From: Rachicladosporium sp. CCFEE 5018
Taxonomy: Eukaryota > Ascomycota > Dothideomycetes > Cladosporiales > Cladosporiaceae
NCBI GenBank assembly: GCA_002077045.2
Contig: KZ111180.1
Coordinates: 148,843 to 212,842 of the forward strand
DNA: 64,000 nucleotides
Reading direction: 5' to 3'
Shown here: in pieces, positions 56,934 through 64,000 of the stretch
Position numbering within the stretch: position 1 is the stretch's first letter
Layout: the number at the start of each line of letters is the position of its first letter
Program-made: the position numbers and the translations under genes
The notes under the pieces: generated by a model
Seen by the model: only the letters and a program-made list of their open reading frames with translations
The model's database searches: none
What the model was told of the DNA's origin: nothing

Positions 56934-59012
56934 ATGGCCTGTATGCGAGATGGCTTCGAACAAGGCAAGCTTCTCGATAAACGGTTCATAACCACGTCGC
57001 CTCTCAACCATGGCTCATTTGGAATGGTGTTCGCCGCCAGGGACACTCTGACTGGTGGCGACGTCGCGATCAAGTGCATCACTAAGCCCTCCGCCACTGA
57101 GAACACCGCATGCCCCGCCACTGTCGCCATCGATGACCGCTCTGAAGAGTTGGCGATCCACTCCAAGCTGCCGGAACATGCGAATATCGTCAACTTGGTG
57201 CACAACTTCGAGACCAGGGATCATCAGTACATGGTTTTGGAGCTGTGCAGCAATGGCGACTTGTACGAAGCCATCCGTGTTGGCAAGGGACCTCTTGAGA
57301 CCGAGCATGTACGTGCTTTCATGCTTGAGCTCATCGATTCGATTGACCACCTGCACAACAACGGCGTCTACCACCGCGACATTAAGCCCGAGAACATCTT
57401 TTTGACATCCTCTGGCTCGATGAAGCTTGGCGACTTCAGTCTGGCTACTACAGAGACCTGGTCCACTGAGTTCGCAGTCGGGTCAGATCGCTACATGGCA
57501 CCCGAGCAGTACGATGCTTCTGTTTTCGGGTATGGGTATTCTCCTGCCCAGGCGGACATCTGGGCTGTCGGTATCGTCCTGCTTAATGTGCTCTTCCAGC
57601 GCATCCCCTTTGCCACGCCTACGCTAAAGGATCCCCTCTTTGCGGACTTCGCGAACGACCGTCAGAGCCTGTTTGACATCTTCCCGAACATGCATCAAGA
57701 TACATACAATGTCATCAGACACTCGTTGGCTTTGGACCCCGCCAACCGTTCACTCGGCGCTGTGCGGGATGCTCTGAAGTCGGTCGTCAGTTTCACTACT
57801 GATGATGAGTCGCTTGATGAGTTTTGCACGGAGACTCCGGATGGTGTGCAAATGGTCACGAAGGCCCGCGAACCACTGCGCACGCCCTCGATTACTACTG
57901 CTACCGCGACCGATTCATTCCCCTGGAGTGCGGCATTGCTCAAGACGCCGCAGAAGGCTACTCGCCAATTGTCAACCATTCGCGACGAGGAGTCGGATTT
58001 GTTCCCTGGATCTCAGCAATCGGACAGCTACAAGTATGTCGACACTGACGAGTCGTCACTGTCTTCAAACCTCGATTCTGGTCTTGGCATGTCTTTCAAA
58101 TCTGCCAAGTCATTCGTCCTGCGACCGCCTTCAGCCCTCGTTGGGTCTTTGCCAATCAGCTTCTCTCGTCGTCACAAGACAAACACACCTTATACTACGG
58201 ATGGTTTCAGCAAGAGTTGGAGCGATCTGTACGACGAGGATGAGGAACTGGCTCAAGAAGGACGATCGTCGTTTGATGCTGGCATGGACATCTCGCGCGT
58301 CAGCACGGCTAAGCCAAGTACACCTCAGCTCGCTGCAATCATTGAGGACGGTCGTGGCAGCGTCACTCCGCGTCAATCCACTGTTGAGCCTCTCGGCTCT
58401 GGTGCTGCTACTCCACAAGCTCCGAAAGCCGAGCGTCCGTTACTAAAGGAGCGTTCGTCTTCGCTACTCGACAAGTGGGCTGTCTTGGGCAGCTTCCGCC
58501 GCTCGAAGCAGGCTCCGGAGGTCGTCACGCCCGTGGTAGCATCTCCCACGCCACCGCAGAAAAGCAGGTACACTGATGCGTTCAGCAACTTTACTTTCGG
58601 CAGCGCGAAGAAGACTAAGTCACCGACACGTGAACGCTCTGAAAGCTGGCGTCAAGGCAACTCCCTCGGACCCTCGAGACTACGCTCTTCATCGTCGAAC
58701 TCACGCAACTGGGAGCGCAGGGAGTCCGACAATACTGCTGCAAACGCGCCGGCTGTACCCAGCGTGCCGGAGACATGGGCTCTCGACAACAACTGGCGTG
58801 ATCACAAGCCCAGGACTATGGCTATGTCAACACCAGCTTGCGCGAACGGCACCAAGAATACGAACAGCAGGCATCTTGACAGTACGCGCAAGGAACACCA
58901 GGACGACCACGATCTCTTTGCTTTGATGGCACCTCGGGTCGCTGGCGAGGATAGTGATGACGATGACCTCGAGCTCATGGTTGGAGGTTGGGGACGCGAC
59001 TTCCATGTGTAG
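56934..59012 (+). CDS. Ser/Thr protein kinase of the Ran1/Ksp1/Sks1 type, 692 aa
   Basis: Complete intronless kinase. The start is the first ATG (MACMRDGFEQGKLLDKRF); 19 upstream codons open with TTG. Kinase domain about residues 15-310: Gly-rich loop NHGSFGMVFAARD, ATP Lys47 (VAIKC), catalytic loop YHRDIKPEN (His147, Asp149, Lys151), metal-binding motif DFS (167-169) where most kinases have DFG, activation segment TTETWSTEF followed by GSDRYMAPEQYD, and DIWAVGIVLLNVLF. The GSDRYMAPEQ signature and order fit fungal regulators of meiosis, nutrient response and filamentous growth (Ran1/Pat1, Ksp1, Sks1/Vhs1). The C-terminal ~370 residues are Ser/Thr-rich, disordered and acidic at the end. The very long leader upstream suggests complex control. 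Which paralog it is remains open. Confidence 0.9.
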   Translation: MACMRDGFEQGKLLDKRFITTSPLNHGSFGMVFAARDTLTGGDVAIKCITKPSATENTACPATVAIDDRSEELAIHSKLPEHANIVNLVHNFETRDHQYMVLELCSNGDLYEAIRVGKGPLETEHVRAFMLELIDSIDHLHNNGVYHRDIKPENIFLTSSGSMKLGDFSLATTETWSTEFAVGSDRYMAPEQYDASVFGYGYSPAQADIWAVGIVLLNVLFQRIPFATPTLKDPLFADFANDRQSLFDIFPNMHQDTYNVIRHSLALDPANRSLGAVRDALKSVVSFTTDDESLDEFCTETPDGVQMVTKAREPLRTPSITTATATDSFPWSAALLKTPQKATRQLSTIRDEESDLFPGSQQSDSYKYVDTDESSLSSNLDSGLGMSFKSAKSFVLRPPSALVGSLPISFSRRHKTNTPYTTDGFSKSWSDLYDEDEELAQEGRSSFDAGMDISRVSTAKPSTPQLAAIIEDGRGSVTPRQSTVEPLGSGAATPQAPKAERPLLKERSSSLLDKWAVLGSFRRSKQAPEVVTPVVASPTPPQKSRYTDAFSNFTFGSAKKTKSPTRERSESWRQGNSLGPSRLRSSSSNSRNWERRESDNTAANAPAVPSVPETWALDNNWRDHKPRTMAMSTPACANGTKNTNSRHLDSTRKEHQDDHDLFALMAPRVAGEDSDDDDLELMVGGWGRDFHV

Positions 59013-59742
59013 ACTCTTTCTCTTTCCATCTCATCGGACTTGGAACGGCTAGTACGACGGCAGGCATTACAGCAGCGGCGGCAGCAATTAGGCATTATGT
59101 TGGTAACAGGGACTTCTTGACTTCACTGCACACAAGACGCAGATCTGCATGGACACGGTTGGAATGGCGTTTTTGATATCTCCTTTGTCTTTCGACATGG
59201 GAACAGGGGTAGGAATGGCGTCTTTGCTTGAGAAGTGATACCAACGGGATTGCATGGTGCTGCTGCTGATGATGTATGGACTGCTGACTGGCTGGAGTCT
59301 GATGAGGGAAAGGGAGGAGGATACACTATCTGTATTATGTAGCATAGACACAGCCCTCTTATCGCGCGCCCGTATGGCGCTGCTGATGAGGGCAATGCAG
59401 ATTTATCTTGCTCGAGCATGATCGCTTCACTTTCCATGATCTCCTCTCCTGTCTGGTGCAGTGTCTTTCATTCGATTGTCTTCACTGACATGTTGATGCC
59501 TGAAATCTTGCCTCAGAAGTCGTGAACCCTGCAGCAACCGCCACTTTCACTACATCACAGCCCACCTTCACATACACTTTGACACGCACCTCCAGCTGCC
59601 TGATCAATATCACAAACACTACACAACAGCAGTACACTTGCGTCTCTTTCACCACCACCACCACCACCACCCTATTCTCCCATACCTCATCGACCATACC
59701 CTACCCTCCCCGTCACCACAACCCCCACCTTAACAACTCACA
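59013..59742. other. Intergenic, kinase 3' region and RAD23 promoter/leader
   Basis: This 730-base region becomes strongly C/A-rich on the plus strand from about 59520 to the RAD23 start, as expected for a fungal 5' leader. It contains an (ACC)7 tract. No gene is seen. Confidence 0.55.
59651..59671. repeat. (ACC)7 microsatellite
   Basis: Seven perfect ACC units in the presumed RAD23 5' leader, about 70 bases before the ATG. Confidence 0.95.
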
Positions 59743-60980
59743 ATGAAGCTCACCTTCAAAGACCTCAAGCAACAAAAGTTCACCCTCGACGCCGAACCCA
59801 CCGACACAATCGCCTCGCTGAAATCCAAAATCTCCGCCGAGAAAGGCTGGGAGCCCTCAAGTCAAAAACTAATCTACAGCGGCAAAATCCTGCAAGATGA
59901 CAACACGGTGGAGTCCTACAAAATCGAGGAAAAGGGCTTCATAGTCTGCATGATCGCCAAGCCTAAACCCGCCCCGAAAGCTGCTGCTGCGCCACCTGCG
60001 ACGCCAGCGAAGGCCGCCGAGCCGGCTACGCCTGCGGTGCCGGCTGCTCCTGCTGCCGCCGCGGCTGGGACGAGTGACGCTGCGCCTGCGACGCCTAGTC
60101 CTGCGGCTCCTGTGGCTGGTGGACAGAGGAACTTCGACGACCCGAGTGCACTTGCTGTGGGTGAGGAGCGGAGCGCGGCGATCGCGAATATGGAGAGCAT
60201 GGGTTTCCCGCGCGCGGATATCGATAGGGCTATGCGGGCGGCGTTTTATAATCCGGATCGCGCGGTGGAGTATTTGTTGAATGGGATTCCGGCTAGTGCG
60301 CAGCAGGAGCAGAGAGCAGCTGCGGCTGCTCCGGCTTCGGGTGGACTGAGTGGAGGAGGTGAGGCTCCGGCTGCTGCCGCGACGACGGGGACGGCTGGAG
60401 GCGACGCTGGTGCGACGACTGCGGCGGCAGGGAGCGATGAGCCGGTCAATCTGTTCGAAGCCGCCGCCCGCGCCGGCACCGGTGGCGCTCGATCAACTCC
60501 AGCTTCTGGCGCAGCTGCCACGCCCGCAACAGGTGCAGGCGGTGATGCCAACCAACTCGATTTCCTCCGCAACAACCCGCAATTCCAGCAACTCCGCCAA
60601 GTCGTGCAGCAGCAGCCGCAAATGCTCGAGCCGATTCTGCAGCAAGTCGCGGCGGGTAACCCACAGCTGGCGCAGATCATCACGCAGAACCCCGAGCAGT
60701 TCATGCAGTTGCTTGCCGAGGACGCGGACGAGGATGTTGCGTTACCGCCAGGGGCGCAGCAGATTAGCGTTACGGAGGAGGAGAGGGAGGCTATTGAGCG
60801 GGTGAGTCTGAGCCTAGAAATCGTGGCGGCAGAGAGGATGTTGTGCTGACTTTGATATTGCAGTTATGTCGCCTCGGCTTCGAGAGAGATCTGGTAATCC
60901 AGGCTTACTTCGCATGCGACAAGAACGAGGAACTGGCTGCAAACTTTCTGTTCGACCAGCCGGATGAGCCGGAGGAGTAG
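59743..60980 (+). CDS. RAD23: UV excision repair protein Rad23
   Basis: Shuttle factor that binds ubiquitinated proteins and the proteasome, and stabilises Rad4/XPC in nucleotide excision repair. Exons 59743-60801 and 60864-60980 give 391 residues; the 62-nt intron has GT-AG ends and a CTGAC branch site. Domains in order: ubiquitin-like domain 1-76 (MKLTFKDLKQQKFTLD), Ala/Pro linker, UBA1 about 143-183 (NMESMGFPRADIDRAM), XPC-binding domain about 270-325 (LDFLRNNPQFQQLRQVVQQQ), and UBA2 about 346-388, interrupted by the intron after IER. All four family domains are present and length is normal. The start ATG follows a C/A-rich leader. Confidence 0.96.
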
Positions 60981-61543
60981 CGTGGCGACGTTGAGCGGAC
61001 GAGTCAGTCAGGAGGGAAACGCGAGGAGACTATGATACCATTCATGTGTTGCTGTGGGCGGCCTGCTTAGCACGAAGCGGATGCATGGCGTGATGACTAG
61101 ACTTGGGACTAAGCGGCGAGGTCACCCCGGCTCTGAGCTGGTGGCGAGTTCATCAGCTACACACGACTTGATTGCCAGATAAGCTCAGAGCGTCTGTCTG
61201 TAGCTGCTGATGAGGCGCGATGAACACCCAGTCTGCAGTCAAATTGTCCCGGCTTCAGTCAGTTTTTCTGTCAATACATACGTGCGTATCCCGCGTACGT
61301 TTGCCTGCACGCTTGATCTTGAGACCAGTAATCACAAAGCGAGATACCAAAAGGCAAGTTCCCTCGATATGCAGAACTGGGCGAGCGACGCAACGCCGTA
61401 ATCGATGTGTAGAACACGACGAGCAATACCCAGAAACAATCTGACTGTGACAGAGACTGGACGGACATGTGACAGCACCGCGCATAGCGGTATTAGGAGC
61501 TTTTATCACGCTCTATCCTACACCATGCCATCCTACAACATCT
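60981..61543. other. Intergenic, convergent 3' regions
   Basis: This 563-base stretch lies between the RAD23 and SEC16 stops. No gene is seen. Confidence 0.5.
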
Positions 61544-64000
61544 CTATTTCCCAGCCATAACATCCACATACCGTCCCCCCCTCTTCTTCCCCTTCACCGT
61601 CCCCCCCTTCTTCGCCCCAGCCGGACCCAATAACTCCTCCAAAGTACCAGCCTGTGTCCCATTACCACTCATACCGCTCCCCGGCCGACTCCCCTCACTC
61701 ACAACCCTCCCCGCCGCACCGGCAGGCGTGCCCGTGCGGCTAGGCGGCCCAGAGCTAAGCGCAGGACTAGTGCCCATCAGCATCGCCGCCGCAGAAGCGT
61801 TCGACAACCCCGAAGACGTCGGCGGCCTGCTCCCACTTCCCGCGCCTCCCATCCCAGCAGCAGCAGAAGAGAAACTCGAGCTCAGTGGCGGTAAGCTAGC
61901 TCCGCTAGCTGCGCGAGACGGTGGCCCCATAGCCATAGCCCCACTCGGCCCCCTACTCCCCATCCCCTTAGGCGGTGGCGGCGTTCCCACAACCGCCGCC
62001 GCAGCAGCTTCAGGGCCAGCTTTCTTGTTGCCCCATTTCCCGAGCTCTTTGTCAAAGTAGAACGAGTTCTCCTCTCCGAGCTTCGCCCTAATGGGACCAG
62101 CCGGCGCCGCAGCACCCCCAGCGCCAAGCTCCCCCTTGTTTTTGACGCCGAACCAGCCGCCGAGCCAACCTTTGCCGCCGGCAGGGGTTTTAGCGTCACG
62201 AGCAGCGTCCGCCTCGGCAGCGGCGCGGAAAGCGGCGTCGGCTGCTGCGTCGGCGGCGGATTTGGAGGAGGAGGAGTTAGTAGAGGGAGGGAGGGGTTTG
62301 GAGGATTTCAGCGCCGCAGCGCGGGAGATGATATCATCATCCCCCTCATCATCCAGCATTGAGCGTTTCTTCGGCTTAGCCTTCGTAGACGCAGCGGCAT
62401 CGTCGTCCGAATCCGGGTCAGGTTGGTAGGGCACGTAAGCTGGCGGCTCGTACCCTCCTGTTTCTGGCGGGGCGTAGCCTGAGCCGCCTTCAGGATCCTC
62501 AGGCTGAGTCCAGGGGTTCTCGGTCGCGACTTCGAGCTCTGGGGATTCGGCGGGTCGTATGGGTTGCACAGGAGGCGTGTAAGATCCAAACCCATCCTGA
62601 TCCGCCAGCAGCGGTTTCGGCTCGTAGCTCCCCGTCGATATCCCACTGAACGCGCTTCCGCGTCTGCTCTCGACGCCGCTACCGCCACTAGCGTACGGAA
62701 CAGAATAGTCGCTCAGCGCCCGTTCCGGCTGTGTGGGTCGCCCAGGTACACCTAGTAACTGCGGACTCTGCTGTTCGGATTGCACAGACGCAGGAGCATA
62801 GCTCGCATACCGCGCAGAAGCAGGCCGTATGGGCTCCGCCGAAGGTAAGCCCAGACTTGCGCCGAACTGTTGCGGCGGATCGGCCGAGCGATCCGAGTCC
62901 ATCGACGAGCGCGAGGGTGCGAACTGCGAAGGCACCGAAGGCGCATACCGACTGCCCGAGGTCGTTGTCACTTGGGCTCCGGGAGCATACCTCCCCGCCG
63001 CGCCAGTAGCAGCGTGATGCTGAAATGGCGTGCCCAGCGACAGCGGCGGAGAGGCAAGGTTGCCAAGCATAGGATTATACAGCTCCTCTCCACTCGCACT
63101 CCGCGAAATCGCTCCACTCCCGCCATTCACACCTCCAAACGGTCCTCCCTCACCCGGCGTACTAACTTGCCCCGGGGAGCTAAGGCCGGAAGCGCCGCCT
63201 TCGCCTTCATCCCCAGTGACGAATTTGCTCAGCCAGCTGCCGACGCCAGAGGACACTTTGTCCATGGCCGGCTTGCTGAAGAACTTCCCACTCGAGCCCG
63301 TGTGCGAAGTTTGCGACAGGAAGGCGTTGAAGTTTATCAGCTCCTGCGCGAGAGCTTGATGGTAGTACCCGCTCGGCCTCGTCGTAGCCCGAATCGCAGC
63401 ATCAATATGCGCGCAATACGCCTCCGCCTGCGCCTTCAGTCCATAAGCTGCCAACTGCTGGCCGTGCAGAAGCTTGTAGGCTTGCAGGTGCGGGATATAA
63501 TGTGCTGCGGACGCGGGCAGGGACAGCGACGAGGCGTACTCGTAGATTTCCGTCAGGGTGATGGCGTCGAGATTCGCGTCGCCGGTGGAGGCGTTGCCGC
63601 CGAGGAGCGCGAAGTGCGTTTCCGGATCGTCGGCGCCGGAGTGTTTGGCTAGGGAGCGGGCGAAGAGGAAACAGGCGTGGGCTGCTTCGACGCGGTCGTA
63701 GCCTGCTAGGAGTTTACCGAGGGAGACGAGGGATTGCGCGTCACCGGGGGTGCGGTTACTCGTCACCAATGCCAGGGTCTCGCGCCACTGATCCAACCCA
63801 TCAAGCGGGTTCCCAGCGGCTACACCTTCGGTCTTACTTATCATCCTGAACCCGGCTCTCGCACTAGGGGGCACAAGCTCATCTACCACGTCCTCCGCAC
63901 TCCCCGCGAAGACTTGATACAGCGCCGCCAGACTCCTCGCATCCGAGCCGACAGACTTGACCTGCGACCGCACGAAAGAGCCCACGATCTGCTTCCACAC
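61544..64000 (-). CDS. SEC16: COPII coat assembly protein Sec16, C-terminal part (5' end outside window)
   Basis: Open for 818 codons up to the window edge. Sec16 is the large peripheral ER-exit-site scaffold that recruits COPII coat proteins. The visible part begins in the conserved central domain (ancestral coatomer element): WKQIVGSFVRSQ, SLGKLLAGYDRVEAAHACFL, ITLTEIYEYASSL, YIPHLQAYKLLHGQQLAAYG and YYHQALAQELINFN. A long Ser/Gly/Pro-rich disordered region follows, with an acidic stretch (PDPDSDDDAAA). Near the C-terminus is the conserved block GWFGVKNKG with IRAKLGEENSFYFDKELGKW, typical of Sec16. The tail is basic (KKGGTVKGKKRGGRYVDVM). The N-terminal half is outside the window; the GTG at the edge is not a start. 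Convergent with RAD23. Confidence 0.94.
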   Translation of the reverse strand: MWKQIVGSFVRSQVKSVGSDARSLAALYQVFAGSAEDVVDELVPPSARAGFRMISKTEGVAAGNPLDGLDQWRETLALVTSNRTPGDAQSLVSLGKLLAGYDRVEAAHACFLFARSLAKHSGADDPETHFALLGGNASTGDANLDAITLTEIYEYASSLSLPASAAHYIPHLQAYKLLHGQQLAAYGLKAQAEAYCAHIDAAIRATTRPSGYYHQALAQELINFNAFLSQTSHTGSSGKFFSKPAMDKVSSGVGSWLSKFVTGDEGEGGASGLSSPGQVSTPGEGGPFGGVNGGSGAISRSASGEELYNPMLGNLASPPLSLGTPFQHHAATGAAGRYAPGAQVTTTSGSRYAPSVPSQFAPSRSSMDSDRSADPPQQFGASLGLPSAEPIRPASARYASYAPASVQSEQQSPQLLGVPGRPTQPERALSDYSVPYASGGSGVESRRGSAFSGISTGSYEPKPLLADQDGFGSYTPPVQPIRPAESPELEVATENPWTQPEDPEGGSGYAPPETGGYEPPAYVPYQPDPDSDDDAAASTKAKPKKRSMLDDEGDDDIISRAAALKSSKPLPPSTNSSSSKSAADAAADAAFRAAAEADAARDAKTPAGGKGWLGGWFGVKNKGELGAGGAAAPAGPIRAKLGEENSFYFDKELGKWGNKKAGPEAAAAAVVGTPPPPKGMGSRGPSGAMAMGPPSRAASGASLPPLSSSFSSAAAGMGGAGSGSRPPTSSGLSNASAAAMLMGTSPALSSGPPSRTGTPAGAAGRVVSEGSRPGSGMSGNGTQAGTLEELLGPAGAKKGGTVKGKKRGGRYVDVMAGK

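Larger units (their letters stand above)
45748..57538. repeat. 11,791-bp direct repeat, copy 2 (contig 3 / contig 4 overlap)
   Basis: Second copy of 33857-45647. Differences are at 45876, 45985, 46057 and 46061: three in RecQ introns and one synonymous Ser codon (AGC versus AGT). Confidence 0.96.

Noticed and set aside
33857..57538. Biological tandem duplication amplifying RecQ, MAK16, TRM9 and others
   Set aside because: Both repeat limits coincide with contig ends at an N gap, and the copies are almost identical even in repeat-prone Glu/Asp codon runs. Unmerged overlap explains this better.

Overview
The window is eukaryotic nuclear DNA from a filamentous ascomycete, probably a Dothideomycete (class is an inference). 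It has intron-poor genes on both strands. Introns are mostly 46-60 nt with CTRAY-type branch sites (often CTGAC or GCTAAC) close to the acceptor. The products are typical fungal ones: Pmt mannosyltransferase, ferric reductase, Cdc123, Cdc50, NADH-type glutamate synthase, Chz1, Mak16, Trm9, Rad23 and Sec16. I saw no operons, transposons, rRNA, tRNA or CRISPR.

Three runs of exactly 100 N (18496-18595, 31823-31922, 45648-45747) cut the window into four contigs. Contig 1 (1-18495) carries a PMT C-terminus, a conserved unknown gene, a CDF metal transporter, a ferric reductase, CDC123, an APC amino acid transporter, a secreted M43 metalloprotease, CDC50, a large coiled-coil protein and the first codons of RVB2. 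Contig 2 (18596-31822) carries the 5' part of a sugar transporter, a small membrane protein, GLT1, CHZ1 and the 5' end of a Ctf4/SepB-type gene. Contig 3 (31923-45647) carries the 3' part of the same sugar transporter, a RecQ helicase, MAK16, TRM9, a damaged enolase-phosphatase (UTR4), a Gfo/Idh oxidoreductase and the 5' part of a protein kinase. Contig 4 (45748-64000) repeats contig 3 from inside RecQ to inside the kinase, then completes the kinase and adds RAD23 and part of SEC16.

The main result concerns structure. The last 11,791 bases of contig 3 reappear as the first 11,791 bases of contig 4, and the repeat stops exactly at contig ends on both sides. The first 521 bases of contig 2 are the reverse complement of the first 521 bases of contig 3, again ending exactly at contig ends. 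The simplest reading is unmerged contig overlap: contig 2 is placed backwards and joins contig 3 inside the sugar transporter, and the 11.8 kb 'tandem duplication' is one locus counted twice. The joined transporter model has nine exons and an intact 502-codon frame. All seven base differences I found between overlapping copies are silent (six intronic, one synonymous), which suggests two alleles in a heterozygous, dikaryotic or diploid isolate.

The genes are mostly unrelated housekeeping functions: ribosome assembly, tRNA modification, translation-factor assembly, nitrogen assimilation, DNA repair and secretion. I did not find a convincing new multi-gene system. The most interesting biology is local: a UTR4 gene with its catalytic Asp changed to Gly plus a frameshift, a 7-nt microexon in CHZ1, a GC-AG intron in CDC50, and a RecQ4-like helicase with a repeated acidic N-terminal motif.
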